Assembly: GCA_025174535.1 (NCBI GenBank)
Contig: JALBUN010000009.1
Location: 1,302,001-1,366,000 of the forward strand
Source: Cantharellus purpuraceus
Taxonomy: Eukaryota; Basidiomycota; Agaricomycetes; Cantharellales; Hydnaceae
DNA: 64,000 nucleotides
Direction of reading: 5' to 3'
The position numbers and the translations under genes were made by a program. Below the pieces are notes generated by a model. It did no database searches. It had not been told where the DNA came from and saw only the letters and a program-made list of their open reading frames with translations. Below, one piece after another: positions 1 to 12,079 of this stretch; position 1 is the stretch's first letter; each line of letters starts with the position of its first letter.

Positions 1-359
1 TTGTCAAGAAGCTAGCAACCAAGAAGTTAATGGGGCAAATCTTAGTTGATATATGAACTACTGTAACGGACAGAGAGTAGCCTGTATAAGTATATGGAGA
101 ATTGAATGCTGAAACTAAAACAATAAGACAACAAGATGGATATGGAGTACAACATGGAAAGGAGTTTGGAGTTTGAACCCAAGTCTGAACTAAACTAAAC
201 AATATAAAAGAAGGATGTTTGTTGTAACCCATAAGAAGAAACTACTTATAAGGAGAACAATAATGGAGTTTGGGGTTGATGGAGGTGGAGTTGATGGATA
301 ATAGAGGTAAAGGAGATGGAGATCCAGAGATTGGACTTGTTACAGGATGTAACAATCTA
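1..359. other. AT-rich, no gene seen
   Basis: No open reading frame, RNA gene or clear repeat boundary is visible. The stretch is AT-rich and purine-rich toward its right end. A purine-rich tract also occurs inside the related LTR-F copy (57872-58613), so the degraded LTR that follows may begin in here. Confidence 0.5.
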
Positions 360-938
360 TTCCATAAGTGAACCAACACTGGACATTTTCTTACATTTTA
401 TTTCATCATTTTTGCATCATGGACAACCCCCCAACATCATTTCTCCATCATACATTCTATCACTGGTCTAAAATATTTACAAAGGACTTTTGCATTCATG
501 AGTCCCCTTATCATGTATAAATTATGCTTGTATTGCCCTTGAACAATTCAGAGCAATTATCTCTCACCCATTCTATCTGTGTTTCTGAAAATATTTGTGT
601 CTGGAATAACTCTAGAATGAATGTGTATTTCTACAATATTTTGCATATTATAAGAATATTGTATAATTTATCTGAATCCTGAATTGTGGAGCCATACGAC
701 CACTGGCCAATTTTATATTGAGCATACACTCAAATTCAAGTTATCTGCTCCTGCTGCCTACTCAAATTATCAATATCTAGATGGGGACTTCACAGAACCC
801 TTGAAAAACTCATACGAAGATACTCCTGAAGCATATCTTCAATTCTAATACACATATATTTAGTTCCCTTTACTCCCTTGATCCCTATTCAAAGTCTACT
901 CCCCCCAGCAAGGTAAACTTCCATTATTTTTCATAACA
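360..938 (+). mobile_element. Degraded LTR-F-type (copia) LTR
   Basis: Aligns by eye along its length with the intact LTR at 57872-58613 (shared blocks around TATTTCATCATTTT, TCATCTGCTCCTG-like, AATATCTAGA and CAGCAAGG) and ends in the same way (TTTTTCATAACA versus TTTTTTCAACA). Most CpG sites of the intact copy appear here as TpG or CpA. The 5' end is not definable. It abuts a fragment of the H-element LTR (939-985), so it probably landed in that element. Confidence 0.6.
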
Positions 939-985
939 TCTATCAAGAAAAGCAACACTCCTTAAGGAAATGCTGTATATACTAA

Positions 986-1518
986 GACACTTGTTCAGAA
1001 TGATGTCATTATACATGAGAATTTCAATGATACATAAAGCCAGGGAGTTACAATTTGGATATCTTAAAAGATTTCAGATGTGTGAAATTTTCATAAATAT
1101 AAACATATATTTCATATTTTAATAAACTTTAAAAGATAAGACATTTGGTTGAGATGAACTGTTTATATGAATAACAGTAATGTATGTATTAATATAATTG
1201 GTATTATATAGGTTATTTAGATATACAAATATCAGGTAGGGATTAAAGATAGTTCAAATTATATTACAAGTATTGTATAAGAAAGAACCAATGATATTTG
1301 GATGTTCCCTCGACAGAGTTGCCACCAGTAAATGGGGAAAAAACAATTATTTTTGAGAATTATGCCAAAATATCAAAATATGTTTTTAATCTAGTATATT
1401 GTGTAAAATTTGAGAATCATGTTGAAATATGAAAATAAGTTTTAATCTAAGTGTGTTGTGTAACATTTGAGGAAAATAGGTTGTATATATATATTTGTTG
1501 TATTTCTGAACAAGTGTC
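986..1518 (-). mobile_element. MITE-1 copy 1
   Basis: Copy of a roughly 565-bp terminal-inverted-repeat element (ends GACACTTGTTCAG and GAACAAGTGTC, matching GACGCTTGTTC of the other copies with CpG lost). It sits in H-element sequence: 939-985 matches the H LTR and 1519-1600 matches the H C-terminal ORF near 42930-43010. No coding capacity. The flanking bases do not form a clean 3-bp duplication, so this copy has probably suffered a flanking deletion. Confidence 0.75.
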
Positions 1519-1610
1519 AGAGGTGATGTGACCTGCAAACACCTCTAGGAGGGCAGCACAAACAGGGGTGATGCCTTCCATTCATCTCAGCCAGAGTGCT
1601 AGCACCTAAA
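1519..1610 (-). pseudogene. Fragment of H-element C-terminal ORF
   Basis: The bases AGAGGTGATG and CAGGGGTGATGCC with their spacing match the H-element ORF end at about 42930-43000. Same relative orientation (coding on minus). A remnant only. Confidence 0.5.
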
Positions 1611-1683
1611 GATCATACATGATTTGGTGTGTGTAATGGTCTTATATGGATCAAAAATATATACAGATCTGATGTTGTCTGTA

Positions 1684-2122
1684 TACCCTGTTTGGCATTT
1701 TTGAAGAGGAGGAGGCTAGTTGAGATAATAATCAATCATGCACACCAAGTAGTTGGCCACTTTGGTCAACTAAAGATTGCAAATTATATTCAAAGGTTGT
1801 ACTGGTAGCCAGGCATGGCCATCAATGTCAAATTATTCTGCACTTTATGTGTAAAGTGCCAAATGAATAAAGACAGCACAATGAAACCCATGGGGCTTCT
1901 TCACAGTCTGCCAGTGCTAGAGTGGCCTTGGCAATCAATAGGACATTACCAAAATTGAACAACCATGACTACCTACTGGTAGTCATAGATCACTTCATGT
2001 TGCAGGTACATATAATACCTATGCAATGCTTTCAGCACCTTAAAAAGGACAGTATCTTTTCTATATGTGCCTCATACAATTCATACAAGGTTGGTCCCAT
2101 GTTCAATGTGGGATTGCAATGA
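1684..2122 (+). pseudogene. Ty3/gypsy integrase fragment (H2C2 and start of core)
   Basis: Conceptual translation over several frames gives an integrase zinc-binding domain (HAHQVVGHFGQLK, then W-P-G-M, then CTLCVKCQ: the H-H-C-C ligands) followed by the LLHSLPVLEWPWQSIG linker and the start of the catalytic core (YLLVVIDHF). This is the usual order in basidiomycete Ty3/gypsy elements. In-frame stops and frameshifts make it non-functional. The RNase H piece next door (2125-3180) lies on the other strand although both look like one family, so the element is rearranged here. Confidence 0.8.
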
Positions 2123-2124
2123 TG

Positions 2125-3180
2125 TTCTATCATCATTTGATGACATAACTTTGACATCCTCTATTTCTTTAGAGAGCTTGGAATCATCATTCAATGATTC
2201 TGCTTGAATATTAAGTGCTTCAGTTTCCAGCACTCTGTCCTCTTTTCTCTCAAGTAGTTGCCTTCAGGTGACTGCTGCTGTTCTGATCTCAATGAACTGT
2301 TCTGTAGGGAGCAGTTCCCTTTTGGTATTAAGATGTACAGCTGTTCACATAGATATAGTTGGAATGACTCTCTGTTAGAGAGTCATCAGCATAGTAGCAT
2401 AATAAACAGTCTGCTACTTTGTTTTCCACCCATCTATGCAGGGTAGTGAAGTTGAAATGGGATAGGACTTCCCACCACCTAATCTGTCTAGAAGACAGAT
2501 TCTTCTGGGTCTCAAAGTATTTGAGACCTTTGTGGTCAGTTACTAGGATGAATTTTTGTCCTGGTAGTTTATCTTCCCATTTCATTAGGGCTTCAAGCAT
2601 GGCTTGTGCTCATGAGTCTTATTGTGCTGTTGTGCAGCACTAAACTTCTTTGACAAGAATCTGGCAGGCCAACAGATCTGCCAATCTTTCCCTTGTCCAT
2701 ACATGGCTCCAACTCCAGTCTTGGAGCCAGATAGTATCAGGGTTATTGACATTAATGGGCTTCAATACTGGAGCCCTGCATGCTAGAAGTTTAATGCTTT
2801 CAAAGCATTTATCCAGCAGCAGTGTTCATAAATATGGATGATTATTACAAGCACAACCTGACAATGGAGTTGTGTATGCAGTTATATCTGGCATATAATG
2901 TGCCAGATACTGCACTAGTCCAAGGAAACATTGGACTTTGTGGCATGACCTAGGTCATCTCCACTCTCATATTTGCTGCATTTTATCAGTGTCTGCATAC
3001 ACATCTTGGTCATCTATTATATGACCAAGGCAATCCATACTTGTTGAGTATAGATCTATTTTATCTTTGCTCAGGAACATGTGTGCCTTCCTGAGCTTAG
3101 AGAACACCATCTCTAGGTGGTGTTCATGCTCTTGTATAGTATGAGAGTACATGAATATGTCATCCAAAGATCATAAAAAT
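2125..3180 (-). pseudogene. Ty3/gypsy reverse transcriptase-RNase H fragment
   Basis: Minus-strand translation starts inside the reverse transcriptase palm at DDIFMYS (the Y/L-DD catalytic box) and continues through the thumb (KDKIDLYSTSMDCLGHIID). About 300 bp of frame-shifted sequence follows, matching the RT-RNase H connection (for example FPWTSAV, PDITAYTTPLSG-like). RNase H follows at 2600-2328 (KFILVTDHKGLKYFETQ, SSRQIRWWE, NKVADCL). The N-terminal half of RT is missing: a MITE-1 copy joins directly at about 3169. Multiple frameshifts and stops; dead copy. Confidence 0.8.
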
Positions 3181-3702
3181 AGGGAGTTACAATCTGGATA
3201 TCTTTAAAGATTTCAGATATCTGAGTTTTTTTTGGATATCTTAAATTTTTATAAATATAAATATATATTTCATATTTTAATAAACTTCAAAAGATAAGAT
3301 GTTTGTTATGGATGAACATAATTATTTATATGAATATAACAGTAATATATATATTAATATTATTGGTATAATAGAGAATATTTAGATATACAAATGCCAG
3401 GTGAGGATTCAAGGTAAATTAGATATTTGACCAGGATAGTACAAGAAAGAATGAGTGAAAGAAATTAAGTATAGCAGGAGTAGAATATTCCCTTGAAGCA
3501 GTTGCCACCAGTAAATGAAAAAAAAAAGAATTGTTTTTAAGAATCATGTCAAAATATCAAAATATGTTTTAAATCTAAGTAAATTATATAAATTTGAGAA
3601 TCATGTATGAAATATCAAAATATGTTTTAATATAAGTATATTATATAAAATTTGAGGAAATGGGTTGTATATACATATTTGATGTATTTCTGAACAAGCG
3701 TC
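3169..3702 (-). mobile_element. MITE-1 copy 2, one end lost
   Basis: The right end carries GAACAAGCGTC at 3692-3702. The left end lacks the terminal repeat and about 30 bp, and runs straight into the RT fragment, so a deletion took that terminus. It is more diverged than the later copies. It separates the chromovirus LTR (3717-4209) from the RT fragment. Confidence 0.75.
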
Positions 3703-3716
3703 TTAATGGAGAGATG

Positions 3717-4209
3717 CCATTATGACTATATTCATTAATGCCCAGATCCCCATGCATATAAAATCTATACTTCATTTGGAAACCATTATATCTCCTGTAG
3801 TCCATCTGATCATCATCACAACTCTGCCCATCTATCTCCAGTTCCATTGATGCATCACCATCACCATGGGAACCAGACATCCATCCCCGCTGGACTTGGA
3901 CATATTCACATAAGGCTGTCAGCCCTGGAGATCCATCACTGGAGTAATTATTATTAGATTTCAAATATGTATTTAAGTTGTACTACTGGGGACTTCATTC
4001 CCCAGTTTGAATATTGAATCATGTCTAGCTCCTAAGTCTGATTTGAACTATCTAAGTTTTACTCCATCTCCAAAATCTCAGACACAGGTATTAGTGAGGG
4101 CGCAGCATATGAGCTGAAGCCAAGTCTGTTCCAACCCCCATGATGCACTCCAACACCAACTCCAACTCCAACCCAAGTTCCAACCTCTCATCAGACCTAG
4201 TGCATAACA
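3717..4209 (+). mobile_element. Chromovirus LTR, decayed copy
   Basis: Matches the chromovirus LTR at 56187-56712 in reverse orientation. Left edge CATTATGAC (TGTTATGAC in better copies), right edge GTGCATAACA (GTGCGTAACA in better copies). Immediately to the left, 3703-3716 reads TTAATGGAGAGATG, the same purine-rich tract that precedes the 3' LTR of the better copy (PPT-like). The rest of that element is not present to the left, where MITE-1 intervenes. Confidence 0.75.
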
Positions 4210-4225
4210 AGGTTAGACTATGGGT

Positions 4226-4445
4226 ATGTAAATAGAGAGTGACAATAGAGACAAACCTCAGTCTTGTTAATGTGAAGACTGAGGAAACTATAAAAAAAAA
4301 GTTTCTTTCCTTTTATATGAACTCATATGCCAAAATGGCACTGTCGGCCAAGTTCGGCGTTGTAGCCATTTTAAAGGTTGTGGACCGTTGTGTATCCAGC
4401 AACGCGTCCACGCGTTCCTCCAACAGAGCAAGCGGACCGAAAGGG
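4226..4445. repeat. Dispersed repeat with CTCAGT hairpin, copy 1
   Basis: Partly matches 15391-15575: a hairpin (CCTCAGTCTT ... AAGACTGAGG, 4257-4286), an A-rich spacer, then shared blocks GGACxGTxGxGTATCC and AACGC. No ORF of note. It marks the left edge of the host island; its nature is unknown. Confidence 0.45.
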
Positions 4446-7400
4446 GTGTAACTTGTGCTTTCAGTCAGTCTCACGGTTTACTTTATGAGACTAAGCACGT
4501 TGGGCAGTGAACTCATTGTTGCAAATTGGCGGAAGAGCTGGATGCAAAGCCCAGCACAGTTTCGACTCTATTGGTTTCGCCCCTCAACCCCCCCATCCTG
4601 GCTTATCTCGAGGTTTTTAAGTTAAAAATTGATTGCATTGAGATGTTGCCACGTATGGACAATCCATCCCACTTCCTCCCACGGATAACGTTTGATTATT
4701 AGCCTCAAGACATCCATGGCTCTCACCTGATTCCTTGTCACTGGATGTCATTAGTCCAAGAGTGAATCAAGTCAATCACCGACTGAAGCAGATAGCTGTT
4801 GCTGTGCCGCTTCACTTAGAGAGAATCTCACGGTGCTGCTCTGCATTTATTCTGAGTATACATGCCTCTTCTCTACTCGCTTGATGCATGTTACGACTGA
4901 CCATTATCTTTCTGTCCCCCTCCATCTGTGGTGCTTTGATAATCCAAAACTTATTCAACGTCGCTTGTGTACTCCAGCATAGTTGGTTTATTTCTCAAAT
5001 GGGTGAGCTCCTATTTCAGCCTAATTGTGTGTTGCATTACATTGATGCAAAACTACTGTTAGTAATGGTCATTCCTAGGAGTCACTCTCACATTGGGATG
5101 GCTGGCTCAATACCTCGTTATACTGGGGCAGTCAAATAAGTTTGGTAAAGGTCATTCAACAGCAACTTCTGGCCCGGGGATATGGCAATATAGTTGAAGA
5201 CCCCTCCGGCCCGGGTGTCTCTCTTGTGACCATGTCTATGGAGGCAGCAGCGCCTGGATAGAAGGGTGGTAACTTTCTTATCGATATGGTATACAAATGT
5301 TTATGTCATTCGACAGGTGATTGATTTCTTGTGAGATGTTGTGGAAGATTAGCATGTCATGTGGGTAGGGTGGTTATTAGTTATGTGTAGTTGAGTGCCG
5401 GGAGGTTGCACCTCAAGGATTTGTTGGAAATTAGTCATAGTCAGGGTGAGGTGCTGTAGGTGCCACTTTCTCAAATTGGTCAACGTTTTCCTCTCACCAG
5501 TCTCTAGATTTTCTGATAAACATTCTGTGGAAGTAAACCAATACCCATCTAGCCAGTGAGTTTATATCTCCAAGCCAAGCACTCTACCGGAAACGCCTCC
5601 CACTTGGACAAAACGACGCGCAAAGTGATTCAAGGTCGACCCTGTATAAGGGTATATAGTATTGGTAACCACGTCTATAGACGACCAACCTTCAAGCCTC
5701 ACATCATGGATGACCTCTGCCAGAAAAATCGAACACCACTTATCTCGTCGCTCACCTCACTCGCCATCCGAGTGTTCATCACTTTTTGACCCGTCGTTCC
5801 TTTGATCGCAACTGGTATGAGTCCCACAGTATCAGAGCAAGCATCTTTGTGGGGCGTGTCAACATCAACTTAAAGTTGGACGCGGCCCCCGGGTGGGGGT
5901 GATTCGGCGCAAGGAGGAACGAAAGAATGGGCCAACTATAAACTAACGATCCAGATGGATCCAAAAACACGAAGCGCTAGTCATGCCGTCGAAAGCCACA
6001 ATCAGACATAGTCCACTTTTTTCCGCACGACCTGGTATGATCTGGAACTGGGTCCTCAAGTAAAAATGGTGTTCAGCACCTAGGATGATGGACATGATCT
6101 ACGGTCAGAAGCCAACTCAAATTTTTTGATTGTCTAGCAAATCGAGCGAAACTATCCCTGTATCTGTGTCCATGTCCGTATCCGTGTCCGTATTCGCACA
6201 AGTCCGTACCCGTATCGCTTTACACTACGCCATGATTACCCGTTCTTACACGAAGTACAACGAACAGAAATCTGCCTTATCCGACCCGATAGGCTCCCCC
6301 TTTGTCGTAATTGTTACTCAATGCGTCAATCATTATATGGCGTTCCAAGTCCCGGGCATCATCCCCACCTTCCCCACAAGCTCGCTGTTCCGAGTCCGCA
6401 GGTCCCAGATACTTCAGAGTCCATGGTTATTTTGGTCTCTGTCCGCGTCAATGTCTATCCCACGGGGAGGGGCGGGTGAATGCCGGGGTGCGGGGGGCGC
6501 TCGTTTGAACTCTTGGAGTCAATGGTGATACATACCTTTGATAAAGTATGAAGGCCGTTGTGCGTAGTGACGCCGCTGTTCAATAAGGTTTTTCCGTGGC
6601 ATGGAATTGCTGTGCTCGGTTTAGTTATGTATTGTTATATGTATCCTTCCGAGTCGGATGCCGGGGATTACGATCTCCTAAATACGGGTTGGGTCGAGCC
6701 TGAGCCGGTGACAAGCCAGAAGCATGTTTGTGCTGTGGGTGAGTAAGTTGACGTACGTATATGTTCAAAGTGCATCTCGACTATCAGTAAACGTCCCAAC
6801 GCGGCCAGTATCCCTTGATTCAGGCAAAAACTGTGCCATGGTAATAGGCGACCAGTACAGCTCAGCTCGGGGCAACTGGTACGTGCAAGTACAGTGGTAT
6901 TGCTGCGGCGCACCCCATAACCCAGTTGCACGGATGATGTGCAGATTACTATAGTGTTACTACTGGGCTGCGGGCCCCATCTGATCGTGTGCATGTCATA
7001 TACGTCCAATCACCCAGGCTAGTACATACTACCTCATCGCTTGATTATAGGAGGAGAATATGGTTAGTGTTGAGTTCAATAATCATCGATGCCGAATGCC
7101 TAGTAGCTTGTGATCTCCTTAGTATTGATGATGCGTGATTAGAATTTCGGGCTCGGAGTGCGACTTAGAGGGGCACAACGTAGAAAGCAGCCATCTGGGC
7201 AAGTTGTTATGACATCAATGCATCACAATCGGTGTACTGCACCGCAAGGGGAGAGAACATCATCTCAACTATTCTCATAGTCCCATCCCCATGAATCAGC
7301 ACCATCCGAGTTCATCTCAACCTTGCCTTTGGGTCGAGATGTGACGCTGAATTCCTGAAAGGCTTCTGAATCAATGGAAATGATGGTTGGTTTCCGACAT

Positions 7401-8340
7401 AGGGTATATATTGGGGGCCAAGTTTCAATTACCTTCTAGTCTTTACCTAGGATGCGAGAGTCTTCGCATGGAAAGTATTCAAGATTATCAATTTCCTCTT
7501 GAAGCTTCGCAAATGACCTGCAACAAATTAAAACTCAATTATCCTCACACTTGCCTCGTTAATAGCCTATCCGAGTCATGAAGTATACGCGATAAGAATC
7601 CAGCTGCAGCTGACCTCTGTCAAAAAGGAATGAAGAAAGAAAGGCATAAAAGTGAGCTGGCGCTGGCACGGGACGCGGGGAAAAATGGATCAGGAGAACA
7701 CATATGTGGAACAAACCGTGCATCGCCGCGTCTCGATTGCCAAATACGCATATGGGGGGAAATAGATCCGAGGATACAGCCGCCCCAAGCGCCCCGACAT
7801 TCTCGTCGAGATCCGGGTGGATGAAGGAAGGAATACAGAATGTTTCCTGTAGATGAATTTACTCCCGTGATCTCCAACTGTCCCTTCCCTGTTGAGTATG
7901 TGCGCTGGCAATGCCAAGGGCACGCAACAGCGTTGTATTGAGCCTGGTTCCTGGTTATTGGCGGGAGCGGGCCGAGTGCACCTGTCATCTGGTTTTAAAG
8001 ATCGACTTGCAAAAGTGGTAAGTCGTGCCTCTAATACTTGCATTTTCAAAGACTAATTATGACAGAAGTCGTAGTGTTGATCATAGGTATGATAGCTTGT
8101 TTCGTGACCTAATTTAACAACGGCATATGTCACGGCCGATTTTGGAATACATTCCTAATTACGGCGCATGACCATCTATAACCATACGGCTACGGTAGCC
8201 GAATGAACACAGTCTTCGATACCCCACATGCCAGCAATTCTATGGCGCTTGATTGTGTGCCTGGGCGTATTTCCATGTATATTAAGACTCGCTCCGCAAA
8301 CCTGATGGCTCGTGTCTTCTTCCCCTCCTTCTGTCGAGAG
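4446..8340. other. Intergenic host sequence, no gene recognised
   Basis: About 3.9 kb of ordinary, non-AT-rich sequence. ORFs up to 132 codons exist (for example 6130-6528, which starts in a TCCGTG-like simple repeat) but none shows a recognisable domain or a chain of exons. 7620-8340 lies directly upstream of the sugar transporter and may hold its promoter. Confidence 0.5.
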
Positions 8341-8358
8341 TCTTTCAACGACGCAACC

Positions 8359-10521
8359 ATGGGCAAAGGAGTAAGCCTGCCATGTCCTCTTGTGTACACG
8401 GTACTTACTGCTCACCAACTTCTCTTTTCAGTACAGCGCCACCATCGCCTCGAATCCTGTGCGTTCATAGGCGTTTACTTTGTTCACAGTAGTCTATCAC
8501 GCTGATCTAGTGTTCAGTATGTTGTTGGGTCGTTTGCGTGTATAGGTGGTGGATTGTTTGGTCTAGACATTTCATCCATGTCTGGCGTGCTCGATAATCC
8601 CTCCTACCTCGCCCAATTCAACCACCCAACCGCTGGCCCACAAGGTATGCCATACACCACCTACCCACTTTTCACACAGCGGTTCATCATATTCCCATTC
8701 ACAGGCGCCATCGTCGCAGCCATGCCCGCAGGCAGCTTGGTCGGCTCCCTCGCCGTCTCTAAACTCGCCGACTCCCTCGGCCGCAAGAAAACCATTATCC
8801 TCTCAGGTTGGGTCTGGGTCGTCGGTGCTATCATCCAATGTGCCTCTGTGAACCGTGGCATGCTCGTGGCGGGGCGTGTTATCGCCGGTTTATCCGTCGG
8901 GCTCGCATCCGCCACCGTCCCGCTGTATCAGTCTGAGATCACGGCGCCTGCAATTCGTGGGCGCATGGTGTCTATGCAGCAATGGTCGATTACGTGGGGA
9001 ATGTAAGCTGGCGTGGTTTATTTTTGTGTCAACCCGGAGTGCCGCTGACATGATTTCTTCACTTTGCAAAGTATGATCCAGTACTTTATTCAATGTGAGA
9101 CGCCTCTTGATCCATCTGGATACATAACTCACCTGCTCAGTCGGATGTTCGTACATTAATGGCAAGGCATCCTTCCGAATTCCATGGGGTCTCCAATCCA
9201 TCCCTGCCATCCTCCTCTCCATCGGCATGCGTGCGTCCATCTTATCATCCCACACTTTTCTATACCCTCCTAAAACACCAACCTCTACAGTCTGGTTCCC
9301 CGAATCCCCTCGTTGGCTCATCGACAACAACCGCGATTCCGAAGCGCTCGAAATCCTCGCCGACGTGCACGCAGGCGGTGATGCTTCTAATGCCCTCGTC
9401 CAACTCGAATTTGCCGAAATCAAACAACAAGTTACTTTTGAACGCGCAGAAGGCGCCAAATCCTACATGGACCTCTTCAAGCCTGGCATCTTCCGTCGCG
9501 TGGGGCTTGGCATGTCCGTGCAGATGTGGTCGCAGCTGTCTGGGATGAACATTATGATGTATTACATTACGTATGTATTCCAGGGTGCGGGTCTTGCGGG
9601 ACGGAGAGGCAATTTGATCGCGTCTGCTGTGCAATATGTTCTCAACGTCGCGTTTACGATCCCTGCGATTTTGTACATCGACAAGTGGGGCCGCAGACCT
9701 ATGATGTTCATTGGGTTTGCGTTGATGGGCACATGGCTCTTCCTTGTTGGGGGCCTCCAGGGCGGGTTTGGACATTGGGATAGATCGGATCCTGCTAACC
9801 GCAAGCACACCTAATTTCATTTTATGGCAGGATCTCTGACAGTTGACTTGGTTTTCTCTTTGCAATAGCCGTGTGGATCATCACTGGCCACGAGGGAATC
9901 ACCAAAGCAATCATCGTCTTCTCTTACATGTTCGTTTGCAGCTTCGCCATCACAGTTGGACCCACCTCATGGACATACCCCGCCGAAATCTTCCCCATGA
10001 AGTGAGGAACTTGCTGAAAGTTTTTTTTGAAAACCCACAAAGCTAACTTGCCTACTCGTGCAGAGTCCGTGCCAAGGCCATCTCGGTATCCACTGCGGCA
10101 AACTGGACGTTTAACACCGCCCTCGCATTCGCCATCCCCCCGGGTCTCGCCAACATCGTACGAACCTCCCATATATATATATATATTTACACAATATCTG
10201 AAAGACCCTCTCTTCTCTCAGGGTTTCGTGACCTACTTCATCTTCGGCGCGTTCAACTTCTGCGCCGCGGTCCACATCCTCTTCATGTTTCCCGAAACTG
10301 CCCGGCGCACCCTCGAAGAAATCGAAGAAGTCTTCAATCAAGGCAACACCTACACCGCCTGGCGTATCAGTAGCGATGTTGGCAAGAAGACTCTGGAGCA
10401 GGTCGTGGGCAAAGAAGTGCGTGTGGCTTCCTCTCTCTTTTCCTCTTATTCGTCAACCATTCTCTGACCTTTGTTTTCCGCATTTAATTAGAAATCTGTA
10501 GACGAAAAAGACAGCGCATGA
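8359..10521 (+). CDS. MFS sugar (hexose-type) transporter
   Basis: Integral membrane sugar/H+ symporter of the major facilitator family, expected in the plasma membrane. The gene is split into about 12 exons: a 4-codon first exon (ATG GGC AAA GGA), then GGLFGLDISSMSGVL in helix 1, GRVIAGLSVG with VPLYQSE (sugar-porter signature), FPESPRWLID, DKWGRRP, WTYPAEIFPMK and, near the C-terminus, FPETARRTLEEIEEVF. The last exon ends VDEKDSA. Spliced length is about 500 residues, normal for the family. Introns are short with GT-AG ends. One junction is uncertain: after LVGGLQGG the frame meets a stop at 9812, and the best solution I see is an intron from about 9766 to 9830, an 11-base exon and another intron ending at 9868. 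The substrate cannot be read from sequence. Confidence 0.9.
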
Positions 10522-12079
10522 GTAGAATGCCGGCCGGCGTCTTCCCCATCATTAATTTCCCCCTCTCTCCCAAAGATGGGTCGGCCAGCCATATAACACG
10601 CATTCCACTCACTCCCTTGTCGTTACAGTTGCTGCGCTCTCATCGATCGTTCCTTCCTCGCGCAAATGTTTTCCTTGACACAAATTTTGAATGCCTGCTG
10701 CATATGTTGTATGTTATATATTGAACATGTGACCCCTTTTCATCTTGAGGGCCGATCGATTGGCTTCCGTCGTCCCAGGGCAATGCGCTTGTTATGAGTT
10801 TGTTACTAGGCAATGCAAAGCCACAACCTTAATGCATCCAAGCGACAGGTGCTGGCAATGGTGATGTTGCTGCGCACTGGTATGAATGGGATGCGCTCCT
10901 ATCCATCGCCAAAAATCCATGGTGGGAGTACAGACGGCGGACGCAGGGTGGCGGTTACAAAGTGAGAGCGCGTATGAGAAAGAATCAGAAGACCATAGCG
11001 GCGAGGACAACTGTGGACGTTATGCCTGTCGTCGTCAGGGCAGAATAGAATTTTTATTGATATAGTCATTCAATCATTGACATATGTTTATATACACATC
11101 CTTCATGATGAATGGTACAGACTTCAAGTTGCCGTAGGAATTCCTCGATGTGTAATATGGTGCTCTAGGCCGGGTCTAACCGTATGCAACAGGACCGCTG
11201 CTGATGGCATGCTTCTGATGAGGATCACCAAGAGCTAAAAGGGGTTGGAAAAATATATGCTAAGAGCGAAAATCGAGGCGACGCAGAGCGAACTCCTCTC
11301 CTGAGGCTGAGATCTGAGAGATTCGTTCATATGGTAAAGACTGTTTTGTAAGAGGAGCAGAGTGTAGAGACGATTACCTACTGGTCCAAAATATATGCCT
11401 ATCATTGTATGTCATAACGGCCCCATCAGTAACGTGACACATCTCACGACCTCAGGTTAGCCGAAGACTCTGTTCTCAATTGAACACCGAGGTCAAATAC
11501 AGGGGGTCATCATTTTATTTTGCAGAAAATATCTCAGATCTCAAGCTCAAAAGTTGCGATGGAGCCAGTTGCCAATACCCCTTCGAGAGGATCGACCCAC
11601 CGAGTGCCAAAAGTAATCAGTATCACCAATAGATCATCATCGACTTGTACCATAGAGTCTACGGAGGAGGAAATCGCTGATTGATATATGAGACAGTAAA
11701 GAAACCTATTTGATTGCACTCCGCGGTCTACTTCTTTACTGTAGAGTGGGAAGTTGTATAACACTTTTGCGATTGGCACGGCCTCCCACGTAAGTCAGCG
11801 GAGACGCTACCAGTGGCGGCACTGCCTGTGGATTGAAACTGGATGAAAGCTTCTTTTGTGACGATAGTCGATCGATCGGCTCCTGCTGATTCTGTATAAT
11901 GCCCTTGCTATGAGACTCTGGCATCGCTGTAAAATATGCGAAGCCACATCACAAAAGCCTTGCACATGAACAACAAACATGCTACCTATACTAGCGTACA
12001 TTTTTCCAAATAAATCAACCTTCCTTAAATGGTATATCCATCCAATCCAATCCAGTACGTGTGTGGATATAATATTTAC
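10522..12079. other. Intergenic, no gene supported
   Basis: Several short ORFs on both strands (up to 81 codons at 11534-11779) but no domain, no exon chain and no codon pattern that stands out. 10741-10850 and 11870-11970 share weak similarity (GCCGATCGAT-like start, then AAGCCACA), which may be a small decayed duplication. Confidence 0.45.

Noticed and set aside
6130..6528. 132-codon ORF upstream of the sugar transporter
   Set aside because: Begins in a TCCGTG-type simple repeat, has no domain, no splice neighbours and an overlapping second frame of similar length.
7620..8049. Overlapping ORFs of 119-122 codons on minus
   Set aside because: Two frames overlap on the same strand and a third on the other, with no recognisable domain; more likely chance in the transporter upstream region.
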